Of a stretch of 64,000 nt of DNA, positions 33,268 to 47,650 are shown one piece after another; the stretch's first letter is position 1; each line of letters opens with the position of its first letter. The position numbers and the translations under genes were made by a program. Below the pieces are notes generated by a model. The model saw only the letters and a program-made list of their open reading frames with translations. It did not search any database and was not told where the DNA came from. Source of the stretch: Pseudarthrobacter polychromogenes. Lineage in GTDB: Bacteria > Actinomycetota > Actinomycetes > Actinomycetales > Micrococcaceae. The DNA lies in the NCBI RefSeq assembly GCF_014644495.1, contig NZ_BMKU01000005.1, positions 1-64,000 on the forward strand. Reading direction: 5' to 3'.

Positions 33268-33703
33268 TTATGCAGGAATAGCCCGCACGTCTGGGAACCA
33301 GCCTTCTGGTGCCTTTCGGTTCGAGGTGTTCGGGGTCTCGGTGTTCTTTCATGTCGCAGTTGTGGAACGGGCCGTGTGGGTCCAGGAGGACTTTCATGTG
33401 GTGGTCTGCGTGGTCGCGCCACCAGACGCTCATGCCGGTGGCAGGATCGAGGCGAAGGTGCTCCCACGAACGCCCCAGGGCAGCAACACGCGATACGGCC
33501 TCGGGGTGGAAGTACCACTCAATGCACCACTTTGCGGACTTCCCGGTGACGCTGCGGACATAGGTGGGCAGGAGCTGCTCGTGCAGGAATTCTTCGGCCG
33601 AGCCGTAGACGAGCTCCGGGGCCTTCTCGGCTCTCTCGTCTTCGCTTCCGCCGGCACTGGCCGGCGGAGTGTCCGTATCGAACAACCCAAAATCGTCTGT
33701 CAT
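33268..33703 (-). pseudogene. DUF4913 protein gene with a single-base frameshift
   Basis: From ATG 33703 it encodes the DUF4913 core: EEFLHEQLLPTYVRSVTGKS, AKWCIEWYFHPEAVSRVAAL, SWEHLRLDPATGMSVWWRDH and DPHGPFHNCDMKEHRDPEHL. DUF4913 proteins accompany actinobacterial conjugation genes. After LEPK the frame turns arginine-rich and runs to 33233. Removing one G/C base at 33312-33313 restores the usual ending APEGWFPDVRAIPA with stop 33270-33268. Confidence 0.75.
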
Positions 33704-33716
33704 GGCAGCAGCTTCC

Positions 33717-35087
33717 TTACTTCGTGACCCAGGGATTAGCGACAGGTGCGGCCGCCACCGGCACCGCCTCTCCCTCGGGCCGGGGGCTGTATGTCTTGAT
33801 GGAAGCTTCCACAGCATCCTTGTGTGGTCCTGTGTACCAGGGCATGGTCCGGACCAGGGTGGCCGGCGCTCCCGAAGCCAAGACGACCGCGCGGCCGCGG
33901 TCCAGTTCGGCCAGGTTGGAGACGTCGAAGATGCGTTCCTTGGCTTCCTGCCGGGAGCGGCTGGACCCGACTTTCCTGATGAGACGGAAATGTTGATGTA
34001 GCTGTAGTCCCCGATCAGGTCCGACAGTGCGCGGAGGAAGCCTTCTTCGGCGACGCCGCCGCCGTAGACTTTGACGTTCGCGGCTGACCAGATTTTCCGC
34101 ATGTTGGCTTCGCCCCAGAGTTCGACGCCCTGGGACCAGGACTGCAGGATGCCCATGACGATCAGGCCTTTGGAGCCGTAGTGGCTGAATTGGTCCGGCA
34201 GGCCGGCCCAGCGGACCACGTTTGCCAGCTCGTCGAGGGCGAACAGTGCGGGCTTGGGCAGGCGGCCGCCGCTGCGCTCGGTGCGTTCTTCCATCGCCTC
34301 GGCGATGGCCACGGTCAGTGCGGTGGTGAGCGGGGCGGCTGAGCCGGCGCCTTCCTTGGAGAGGATGTAGATGGTCTCTTGGGAGGTGGCGAAGGCGTGG
34401 GGGTTGAACTGCCGGCGGGTGTCACTGGCGACGTTTGCGCCGCCGGTCGGGGCGACCCAGCGGAGCGTGTTCCGGCTCTTGAGGCACTGAATCATCTTCT
34501 CGGCGGTGCCGAAGATGCCGTCGCGCTGTTTGTCAGCCAGCTTCAGTGTGGACTCCAGGCCCTTGTACTGCAGTTCGTAGTCATGCTCCCGGAGGATTTC
34601 GATGGGTTCCTGGCTGACCTGCTCGGTCACCCACAGGTAGACCTGCGTGATCGGCAAATCGCCCAGGGCGGCCGCGAGGAAGTACGAGGAGAGGATGTCT
34701 TCGGCCTTGGGATCGAAGTAGGCGTCCGGCTTGGAGCCCGGGACCCGGGAACCGACCGAGAAGTGCTGGGTGAGTTTGTAGGCCTTTTCTTCGTCGGTGA
34801 CATAGGACAGGGGGTTCCACCACCAGTCCGGCTCCTCTTGGGCGATCTTCTGCGGATCGAAGACCCACACCGGGGCCACGTTCTCGCGAACGCCGCGGGT
34901 GCCGTCCACGCACCTTGCCCTTGATGAGCCCGGCGACCAGGTCGATGGGGTGGGCAGGCGGGGCGGTTATGCCGGCCATCCAGGACCCGAAGCCTGACAG
35001 GCAAAGGACCGTAGCACGGAGACTCGGCGCCGGCGGTGCCGCCCAACGCACCGGGCGGTTGCCGCCGGCACCAGAACAGGAACTCAT
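33717..35087 (-). pseudogene. TraG/VirD4-like conjugative coupling protein, degenerate
   Basis: Three frames carry parts of one type IV secretion ATPase. The N-terminus from ATG 35087 has a membrane segment (ATVLCLSGFGSWMAGITAPP) and DLVAGLIKGKVR. The region from 34909 reads VRENVAPVWVFDPQKIAQEE through FALDELANVVRWAGLPDQFS (Walker B-like). After SVSSGKSG near 33960 the frame shifts, and the C-terminus continues as EAKERIFDVSNLAELDRGRA and ends NPWVTK. The segment that should hold Walker A is missing between the first two parts. It has an internal deletion plus a frameshift, so it is non-functional. Confidence 0.75.
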
Positions 35088-35088
35088 C

Positions 35089-35856
35089 ATGAGCAAAGAA
35101 CCACTCACCATCGTCTTCGTAGGAGCCACCGGCAGCGTCGGACGCCTCGCCATCACCGAAGCCCTCCGACAGGGCCACACAGCCAGGGCCCTGGTGCGCA
35201 ACGAGCGGCGGGCCCGCACCCTCGATGACCGTGCACAGGTTATCGTCGGTGATCTCACCCGCCCCGAAACACTCACCGCCGCGGTAGACGGTGTAGACGC
35301 CATGATTTTCACACACGGCGCACCCTACGGCAGCAGTGACCTTGAAGCCGTCGACTACTCAGGCGTGCGCAACATCCTCACCGCGCTGGACGGTCGACGT
35401 GCCCGCATCGCATTGATGACCGCGATTGGGGTCACAGCCCGGGCCGACTATTACGACTGGAAACGCCGCAACGAACGCCTCGTACGCGCCAGCGGGAACC
35501 CCTACGCGATCGTGCGGCCGGGCTGGTTCGATTACAACGACAAGAACCAACTGCAGATCACCCTGCTTCAGGGCGACACCCGCCACGCCGGCAACTCCTC
35601 CGACGGGGTCATCGCCCGCCACTAAATAGCCCCGGTCCTCATCGACAGTCTGACTTCTGACGGCACTGCCGGCACCATGTTCGAACTCGTCGCCGAACAC
35701 GGCCCCGAGCAACCCTCCCTCGAACCCCTGTTCGCGGGCCTGGACCGGGATCCCAGCGGCGGGAACCACGGAGTCCGGGACCAACAAAATCTTCCTTTGG
35801 CTTCGGAACCCGAGTCCGTCGTCGCCTACCTCCGAGCTGCTGCCGACCGCGCTTAA
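35089..35856 (+). pseudogene. NAD(P)-binding SDR/NmrA-like oxidoreductase with an in-frame stop
   Basis: The ATG at 35089 opens a Rossmann protein (IVFVGATGSVGRLAITEALR, glycine motif at residues 9-18; VIVGDLTRPETLTAAVDGVD). It stops at TAA 35623-35625 after codon 178. The same frame continues with natural sequence (IAPVLIDSLTSDGTAG, TMFELVAEHGPEQPSLEPLF) to TAA at 35856, giving 255 codons. The TAA is one transition from CAA (Gln), so a nonsense mutation is likely. The first 178 residues may still fold. Confidence 0.75.
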
Positions 35857-36509
35857 CTCTCCTGCTGGCGACAGATACCTCGGGAAGGGCTCATAGGTCG
35901 CTGGCCGCCCGCGGAGATGACGGCAGAGCACTCGGACATCTGTTGGCGGTGCGATTTTCGCAGACTACCGCTGGCAATTCTCTTCGTTTGCCTAGTTGCG
36001 GTACACCCCAACCTGACGTCGGGGCGCCTGACGTGGGAAGACTTGCCCCGTAGGTGGAGCTCCGGCCTGGTTCTCAGACACCTGACGAACCGCAGGAGGT
36101 GACATCACCCGCCCCTTCGCTAAGCGACTTCCATCAAGACCTGATTCTTCGGACTATTTTGATAGTTCTCGGGCTACCGCAGCTCGGTTTCCTGCCCCTC
36201 CAACTGTCAGGGTGGGATCTGAGAACATCATGAGCCACCGTCAACAATGCGGAATTTCGCGCTATTCTGACGCCAGACCGGCGCCGCAACTTGCCCGCGC
36301 TCCCCGTCACCCTGTCCAACGCTGCTCTAGGGCGAGGCGACCTCAGAGAAACTTTTACGGGCAAGGCGTGCGGGAACCCTCACACGGCTCCTGCTTCGTG
36401 GCATTACCCGATAGCTACTTGACCGAATATCCATTCTCGGCGTTGCCGTGGCCCCGTGGCGGGGAACGGCGGCCGCCTCTATCGGGAACCGATTAGTGAA
36501 GCATCGTCT
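35857..36509. other. Gene-free stretch holding one copy of an 18-bp repeat
   Basis: No protein-like frame was found. It contains ACACCCCAACCTGACGTC at 36003-36020, repeated exactly at 47462-47479 on the far side of the galactoside island. It is AT-richer than its surroundings and probably a scar of rearrangement. Confidence 0.5.
36003..36020 (+). repeat. 18-bp direct repeat, left copy
   Basis: ACACCCCAACCTGACGTC, identical and in the same orientation to 47462-47479. The two bracket 11.4 kb containing the TetR-regulated galactoside operon, galM, galE and the phosphofructokinase gene. Confidence 0.7.
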
Positions 36510-37169
36510 TCAAAGTGTATTCAGCGCTTCCACGGGGGTCTCGGTACCAGATGACCACCCTGCATTTTCTTCCGGCACAAGGATCAGGTCGAGGTAGCCC
36601 TTGAGGATGCCGGGCACGTCCACGGTGTCAGGATTGAGGAGCCACTCGGTTTGAATTCCTTCCCATAGAGCCACGATGGTAGGGCCCGCGACATCTGGGT
36701 CGACGCCCGGCCGAAGCCGGCCAATGCTCGCGAGGTACCGCAGCTCCCCACTGTATTCCTTCCGAAGCCGGGCGAAGCGTTGGACGAAGTAGTTACGGGC
36801 CGGGTGGTCCTCAGTCGTGGCTTCTCCGGAGAGGACGGAGTAGAGCTCTACGAGGTGGGGAATCCGCTCATTGTGTTTCGCCTGCCGCACGATGGTTTCG
36901 GCAAACCGCTCCCGTGTGCCCGGGGTGCTCGTGGAGATCCGGTCGCGGTACTCGAGCACCGCCACGAGCAGCTGAGCCTTGGTGGGGAAATGGTGGAGGA
37001 GCGTGGTCTGGTTGATCCCTGCCCGGTCCGCGACGTCCTGGATGCTGCCGCCGTTGTAGCCCCGTGACCCGAAGACCTCTACGGCGGCTTCAAGAATTTG
37101 CCGTTGGCGCTCAGCGGTCTTGGCGTAGGGGCCGCGCGGGCCTGAGCGTGCGTTCGCCTTCTTAGTCAT
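36510..37169 (-). CDS. TetR-family regulator of the galactoside operon
   Basis: A 219-residue repressor starting at ATG 37169. The N-terminal helix-turn-helix is RQRQILEAAVEVFGSRGYNG, GSIQDVADRAGINQTTLLHH, FPTKAQLLVAVLEYRD. The ligand-binding half is helical. The gene is divergent from the sugar ABC operon, with 122 bases between starts. An inverted repeat at 37191-37216 is the likely operator. The inducer is unknown, plausibly a galactoside. Confidence 0.88.
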   Translation of the reverse strand: MTKKANARSGPRGPYAKTAERQRQILEAAVEVFGSRGYNGGSIQDVADRAGINQTTLLHHFPTKAQLLVAVLEYRDRISTSTPGTRERFAETIVRQAKHNERIPHLVELYSVLSGEATTEDHPARNYFVQRFARLRKEYSGELRYLASIGRLRPGVDPDVAGPTIVALWEGIQTEWLLNPDTVDVPGILKGYLDLILVPEENAGWSSGTETPVEALNTL

Positions 37170-37190
37170 GGAATCCAGTCTAGTTTCATT

Positions 37191-37216
37191 AAAAACTGAG
37201 CATCCACTCAGCTTTT
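37191..37216. promoter_or_regulatory. Candidate TetR operator
   Basis: An inverted repeat AAAAACTGAG - CATCCA - CTCAG-C-TTTT lies in the divergent intergenic region, 22 bases from the tetR start and 76 from the sugar-binding protein start. Position and symmetry suit an autoregulatory operator; binding is inferred. Confidence 0.5.
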
Positions 37217-37291
37217 GTGTTAGCCTTGTCACGTCGGGCCGCACGGCCCCGGCGCCGTGTCCGCGGCGCTGACCATAACGAAGTGGGACTC

Positions 37292-38632
37292 ATGCCATCT
37301 CTGACACGACGACAACTCCTTTGCGGTGGACTCGGCGCCTCCGCCTTTGCCCTTCTCACCGGATGCGCCACTCCGGGCACTGTTTCCGTCAATGCCGCAC
37401 CTGCCATTCCTGCGGCCAGTACCGGTGAGAAGGTGACACTCACGTACTGGTCTTGGCTCAAGAATGTTCAGAAGGTCGCCGATATCTGGAACGCGAGCCA
37501 CCCCAATGTCCAGGTTGAGACGGTCTGGATCCCCAGCGGCAACCGTGGTGGGTACTCCAAGCTTTACGCCGCGCTAGCGGCGGGCGGCGGCCCTGACCTA
37601 GCGCAGGTTGAAATGCGTACCGTTCCTGAGTTCATGCTCGTCAACGGGCTCGTGGATCTCTCGCGCTACGGTGCCCGTGAATACGCACACCTTTATGACC
37701 CCGCACTTTGGAGCCAGGTGAGCTTCTCCGGGGGCGTCTACGGCATCCCCCAGGACTCGGGGCCGATGGCCACGTTCTACCGCCCCGACGTCCTGGCCAA
37801 GGTAGGCGCGGCGGCACCGGTGACTTGGGAGGAGTGGGCAGCCGTTGGGAAGGAACTCCGCGGTGCCAACGCCTACATCGACTGCTTTTCTCTCGCGGAC
37901 ACCTCCTACTTCGTCTCTTTCGCCGCACAGGCTGGCGCTTCCTGGCTGCGCCCAGCCGAGGACGGATGGGTCATCAACATGACCGACGACTCAACGCTGA
38001 ACGTCGCGCGTTTCTTTGACCGGGCAATCGACGACGGCATCGTCACCACCGCCTATGGACCCTTCACCCCCGGCTGGTACGCGGCGGCTGCGAAGGGGGA
38101 GCTCGCGTCGCTCACGAGCGGCAGCTGGGCCGATGCCCTTGTGCAGAGCGTCAGCGGCGGAGCGGGCAAGTGGCGCGTGGCGCCCATGCCCATTTGGGAC
38201 CCCAGAGGGTATGGCTCAAGCTACCTCGGCGGCTCCACCGCGGCGGTCCTGGCTAACAGCAAGCACCCCCGCGAGGCCCTCGAGTTCGCTGTCTGGATGA
38301 CGTCCACGCAGGCCGGCATCGACGCCGAGATCGCCAACAGTGGCATCGGATGGTCGCCCGTGCCGGGCATCATCGGTGCAAAGCGCGAGAGGCCCTCCGA
38401 CTTTTTCGGGGGGCAGAACTACAACCAGGACGTGATCGTGCCGGCGAGTAAGTCGCAGAACATGGACTGGTCTTGGTGGCCCGTCACCACGCAGTCTTTC
38501 AACATCCTGGGCGACGGGTTCCGCCGTAAGGCATCGGGCACGAGCCTGGTCGACACCGTAGCAGCCGCCGAGCAGCAGATCATGACCGCCTTCAGGAACA
38601 AAGGTCTGACGATTAGGAAGGAGCAGGCATGA
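37292..38632 (+). CDS. Sugar ABC transporter substrate-binding lipoprotein
   Basis: A 446-residue extracytoplasmic binding protein starting at ATG 37292 after AAGTGGGA. The signal peptide starts MPSLTRRQLLCGG and ends with lipobox ALLTGC; RRQLL also looks Tat-like. The mature domain is family 1 (MalE-type): VTLTYWSWLKNVQKVADIWN, AAGGGPDLAQVEMRTVPEFM, YGIPQDSGPMATFYRPDVLA and TSGSWADALV. First of six genes linked by 4-base overlaps. Substrate is probably lactose or another beta-galactoside, from the following beta-galactosidase. Confidence 0.88.
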   Translation: MPSLTRRQLLCGGLGASAFALLTGCATPGTVSVNAAPAIPAASTGEKVTLTYWSWLKNVQKVADIWNASHPNVQVETVWIPSGNRGGYSKLYAALAAGGGPDLAQVEMRTVPEFMLVNGLVDLSRYGAREYAHLYDPALWSQVSFSGGVYGIPQDSGPMATFYRPDVLAKVGAAAPVTWEEWAAVGKELRGANAYIDCFSLADTSYFVSFAAQAGASWLRPAEDGWVINMTDDSTLNVARFFDRAIDDGIVTTAYGPFTPGWYAAAAKGELASLTSGSWADALVQSVSGGAGKWRVAPMPIWDPRGYGSSYLGGSTAAVLANSKHPREALEFAVWMTSTQAGIDAEIANSGIGWSPVPGIIGAKRERPSDFFGGQNYNQDVIVPASKSQNMDWSWWPVTTQSFNILGDGFRRKASGTSLVDTVAAAEQQIMTAFRNKGLTIRKEQA

Positions 38633-39584
38633 GCGCCACGGCAGATACCGCACAAGCACATCCGTCAGCACTCCAGCGGGAGGGGCACGGACGGGCAAGG
38701 CAGCAGCGCCGCGTCGTCACCCGTGCACCTTGGATACTGCTCGCGCCCTTCCTGGCGCTCTTTGCCCTCACGTTCATCTTCCCGATCATCGCTGCTGTCG
38801 GTTCGAGCTTTACGAAAGTGACCCGCAGTGGCCTCTTCGGCGAGACGGGCGTCCACTCCGGGTTTGCGGGGTTCGAGAACTATGCCCGCGCCCTCGGGGA
38901 CGGTAGCTTCCTCGCCTCAATCGGCCGCGTGCTGCTCTTCGGCGTGGTCCAGGTTCCTGTCATGATCGCCCTATGTACAGTCCTTGCGCTCCTGCTGGAG
39001 TCGGCCTCGGCTAAGTGGCCCGGGTTCTTCCGCGCGGCCTACTTCATGCCGTATGGCGTGCCGGGTGTCATCGCGACCATTCTCTGGTCTTTTCTCTACG
39101 TCCCAGGTCTTAGCCCGCTCGTGGACGCTGCCACGTCCGTAGGCCTCACCGTGAACTTCCTCGGCCCGGACACCGTGCTGTGGTCCATCGCCAACATCGT
39201 TACGTGGAGCTACACGGGCTACAACATGCTCATCGTCATAGCCCAGCTTAAGTCGATCCCCGGCGAGATATATGAAGCTGCGCGCGTGGACGGTGCCGGG
39301 CCCTTCCGTGTCGCGTGGACCATTCAGCTGCCGCTTATCCGGCCCGCCCTCGTGCTCACTACGGTGTTCTCGATCATCGGCACGCTTCAACTGTTCGCCG
39401 AGGCGCAAGTCCTTCAGACTGTGGCTCCGGCCGTCGACAGCCAATACACCCCGAACCTCTCCGCCTACACCACTGCCTTTGCATACAACGACTACAACGT
39501 TGCCGCAGCCCAGGCCGTGCTCATTGCCCTCGCGGCCTTCATCCTCTCCTTCACCTTCCTCCGGTTCACGAACAGGAAGTCCTC

Positions 39585-39588
<4 letters not shown>
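38629..39588 (+). CDS. Sugar ABC transporter permease (MalF type)
   Basis: A 319-residue permease with a 30-residue cytoplasmic N-terminus and six helices. The coupling motif EIYEAARVDGAGPFRVAWTI (EAA loop) that docks the ATPase lies at about residues 213-232. The start ATG overlaps the previous TGA. No ATP-binding gene is in the operon, so it must share an MsiK-like ATPase encoded elsewhere, as is usual for actinobacterial sugar importers. Confidence 0.9.
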
Positions 39589-44588
<5,000 letters not shown>

Positions 44589-44592
<4 letters not shown>

Positions 44593-45611
44593 AAATCCTG
44601 GTCACAGGGGGCACGGGCTACATCGGTTCCCACACCGTTCTTTCCCTGCAGGAAGCCGGCCACGACGTGGTCGTCATCGACAACCTGGTCAACTCCAGCG
44701 AGGAATCGCTGCGCCGCGTAGCCGAACTCAGCGGCAAGACCGCAGAGTTCCACCACGTCGACCTCGTGAACGAGGCAGCCATCGACAAGGTCTTTGCCGG
44801 CGCAGCCATCGACGCCGTCATCCACTTCGCTGGCCTCAAAGCGGTGGGCAAATCTGTGCGGGAGCCGTTGAAGTACTACTACAACAACCTTGTAGGCACT
44901 CTGAACCTGATCCGCGTCATGGACAGGCATGACGTCCGCTCCATCGTCTTCAGCTCCTCCGCCACCGTCTACGGCGAACGCAACCCCATCCCCTATGTGG
45001 AAAAGATGGAGATCGGGGCCAACAACCCCTACGGGCGCACCAAGGAACAGATCGAGGACATCCTCTCCGACCTCGGCGCTGCCGACCCGCGCTGGCACAT
45101 AGCCCTGCTGCGCTATTTCAACCCGGTAGGTGCACACCCATCCGGACGGATTGGCGAGGACCCGCAGGGTATCCCCAACAATCTGGTGCCGTTCATCGCC
45201 CAAGTGGCCGTGGGCCGCCGCGACAAGCTCATAGTCTTCGGGGGCGACTACGACACCCCCGACGGCACCTGCCTGCGCGACTACATCCACGTGGTGGACC
45301 TCGCGGAAGGGCACATAGCGGCCCTGAACCATATCGCGGACACCACCGGCGTGTTCCGCTGGAACCTCGGCTCCGGCAAGGGCTCCTCCGTCCTAGAGGT
45401 CCTGCGCTCCTTTGAGAAGGCCGTGGGCAAGCCCATCCCCTACGACATCACCGGCCGCCGCGCCGGAGACCTCCCTGCCTTCTGGGCCGACGCCACCTCC
45501 GCGCTGGCCGACCTCAGCTGGTCCACCACCAAGACCGTGGACCAAATGTGCAAAGACCACTGGCGCTGGCAAAAGAACAACCCCCAAGGCTATATATCCC
45601 ACCGCGAATGA
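44589..45611 (+). CDS. galE: UDP-glucose 4-epimerase
   Basis: A 340-residue extended-SDR enzyme of the Leloir pathway interconverting UDP-galactose and UDP-glucose. It has the NAD motif GGTGYIGSH (residues 7-15), VIDNLVNSSEESLRRV, the catalytic Ser region FSSSATVYGER, the Y-x-x-x-K motif in NNPYGRTKEQI, and TPDGTCLRDYIHVVDLAEGH. It overlaps galM by 4 bases and ends the operon. Confidence 0.95.
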
Positions 45612-45631
45612 ACTGTAGGAGCAGTGGATAA

Positions 45632-45883
45632 ATGCAGACAGAGAATTCCACCTGCACCGACTTCCACGAGCATGTACCCACGCAGCACGATTCCATCACC
45701 ATCCACGTCCACACGCGATCCCACTTGGAGGCCGCCGTGGAGGCCGCCGTCCAACAACTCTCTGCTCGTGCGAGGTACCGGAAGCAGGGAATTCTGGTAA
45801 CCCGGACGGCTCCTGGAACGGTCATCGTAAGCCTTGACCCAAATGTTCCCTACGGCATGAGCTACGAACGAACAACCTGGTAG
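45632..45883 (+). CDS. Small hypothetical protein (83 aa)
   Basis: It starts ATG 45632, 20 bases after galE, following GGAGCAG, so it may be co-transcribed. A soluble alpha/beta mini-protein: SITIHVHTRSHLEAAVEAAV, then a helix, then ILVTRTAPGTVIVSLDPNVP. Similar very small proteins with a C-terminal aromatic are found in Arthrobacter relatives, but I know no function. Confidence 0.55.
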   Translation: MQTENSTCTDFHEHVPTQHDSITIHVHTRSHLEAAVEAAVQQLSARARYRKQGILVTRTAPGTVIVSLDPNVPYGMSYERTTW

Positions 45884-45977
45884 TACACGAAGGCGATAGG
45901 CGAAATCAGCCTCATGCCTGTCTTGGGCTTTTCTGATGGCCCCTTTCCAACATGGCAACTGAACCTAGGAATCACGC

Positions 45978-47003
45978 ATGAAAATTGGAATCCTCACCAG
46001 CGGTGGTGACTGCCCCGGACTGAACGCGGTCATCCGCGGCGCCGTACTCAAGGGCATCGCCATCCACGGCCACGAATTCGTGGGTTTCCTCGACGGCTGG
46101 CGCGGCGTGGTGGAGGGCGACATCATCGACCTTCCCCGCACCATGGTCCGCGGTATCGCCAAGCAGGGCGGCACCATCCTTGGCACGTCCCGCACCAACC
46201 CGTTCGACAACGGCGGCGGCCCGGAGGTCATCAAGGCCCACATGGACCGCCTGGGCATCGACGCGATCATCGCCATCGGCGGTGAGGGAACACTGGCCGC
46301 CGCCAAACGCCTCACCGACGCCGGACTGAAAATCGTGGGCGTACCCAAGACCGTGGACAACGACCTCGACGCCACCGACTACACCTTCGGCTTCGACACC
46401 GCCGTGCAGATCGCCACCGAAGCCATCGACAGGCTCCGCACCACCGGCGAATCCCACCACCGCTGCATGATCGCCGAAGTGATGGGCCGCCACGTGGGCT
46501 GGATCGCGCTGCACGCCGGCATGGCCGCAGGCGCCCACGCCATCCTGATCCCGGAACAAAAAGTCAGCATCGAGCAAATCACCCAGTGGGTAAAGGAAGC
46601 CCACCACCGTGGCCGCGCACCCCTGGTGGTCGTCGCAGAAGGCTTCATTCCCGAACATATGGACGGGGCCTATTCCGAGCGCGGCCTGGACACCTTCGGC
46701 CGTCCCCGCCTGGGCGGGATCGCCGACCAGCTCGTCCCGGAACTGGAAGCCCGCACCGGCATCGAAACCCGCGCCACTATCCTCGGCCACATCCAGCGCG
46801 GCGGCGTTCCGTCCGCCTTCGACCGGGTCCTGGCCACCCGGCTCGGCATGGCCGCCATCGACTCGATCATGCAAAGCAAGTGGGGCACCATGGTGGCCCT
46901 CAAAGGAACGGAAATTAAACACGTCAACTTCCATGAAGCTCTGGGCCAGCTCAAGACCGTCCCGCAGCAGCGCTACGACGAAGCCGCCGTCTTGTTCGGG
47001 TAG
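45978..47003 (+). CDS. pfkA: 6-phosphofructokinase
   Basis: A 341-residue PFK phosphorylating fructose 6-phosphate. GGDCPGLNAVIRG (residues 9-21) binds the phosphoryl donor. GGEGT (101-105) has the Gly associated with ATP use rather than the Asp of PPi-dependent enzymes. The catalytic region PKTVDNDLDATDYTFGFDTA and EVMGRHVGWIALHAG are intact, as is VVVAEGFIPEH. It may process sugar from the galactoside genes upstream, though transcription is probably separate. Confidence 0.93.
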   Translation: MKIGILTSGGDCPGLNAVIRGAVLKGIAIHGHEFVGFLDGWRGVVEGDIIDLPRTMVRGIAKQGGTILGTSRTNPFDNGGGPEVIKAHMDRLGIDAIIAIGGEGTLAAAKRLTDAGLKIVGVPKTVDNDLDATDYTFGFDTAVQIATEAIDRLRTTGESHHRCMIAEVMGRHVGWIALHAGMAAGAHAILIPEQKVSIEQITQWVKEAHHRGRAPLVVVAEGFIPEHMDGAYSERGLDTFGRPRLGGIADQLVPELEARTGIETRATILGHIQRGGVPSAFDRVLATRLGMAAIDSIMQSKWGTMVALKGTEIKHVNFHEALGQLKTVPQQRYDEAAVLFG

Positions 47004-47124
47004 ACGCTCAAAAGACAAACATCATTCGCGAACGTTATGCTCCCCGTCACAAAGTTGCTCAGCGTTCTGCTGCATGAAGCTCGAGGACGACATGCAAACA
47101 AGCACGACGCCGAATCAAGACTAA

Positions 47125-47346
47125 ACAAACATCCACTCTTTCGCACCGTGGCAGCCTGTTGACGACTGGACTGTGCTGACCGGCCAGGACGTCGAAGTCC
47201 ACACTCACGGCAGCATGACCGACCGCGGGCGCGTCGAAGCTGTCATGGCCGACGGATCTCTACTGTGGTTGATGCAGGACGGAGCCCACAGCCGGCGCGT
47301 CATAGAACAACAACCAGGAACGTACATCCGCCGTACCTGGAACTGA
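47125..47346 (+). pseudogene. Small protein homologous to 61905-62201, apparently without a start codon
   Basis: The frame from 47125 encodes APWQPVDDWTVLTGQDVEVH, then RGRVEAVMADGSLLWLMQDG, and stops at 47344-47346. It aligns with the 98-residue protein at 61905 (PNWCTLSRSDQVEIHSQG; SGRIDMLALDGSLLWLQQDE). No ATG, GTG or TTG covers the conserved N-terminal part; the first is GTG 47173. The gene is either 5'-truncated or uses a rare start. Confidence 0.5.
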
Positions 47347-47650
47347 CAGCGATCGTGTCGAGGGGAAACTAGATCTGCGCACTCAAGCTTCGACGACCAG
47401 CGGCTCCCACCCCATGGCGTCCGGATGGTGTAGCTCCGAGGCCGTCTCGTCATTGAAGAGCACACCCCAACCTGACGTCAGGCTTACCCGACAAAAACGT
47501 CAGATTGGAGTCCACTTCAGGCATTCCGGACATACCTTCGGGAGGGCCTTAGGTCTCAACCTGACACTCATCTCGCCGTGTCTGGACCGGCCTGTCCGCT
47601 ACACCAGGCCCTGAATCGGAATGCAGCACCGGAGACCACTCCCCACCGCC
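47347..47650. other. Gene-free stretch holding the right copy of the 18-bp repeat
   Basis: No gene is recognisable. Several CCTGACGTC/CGTCAG fragments occur around the repeat at 47462-47479, giving a palindromic texture that may mark an old element end. Confidence 0.45.
47462..47479 (+). repeat. 18-bp direct repeat, right copy
   Basis: Exact copy of 36003-36020 (ACACCCCAACCTGACGTC) in the same orientation. It continues AGG on this side and GGG on the other, so the identity ends there. Confidence 0.7.
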
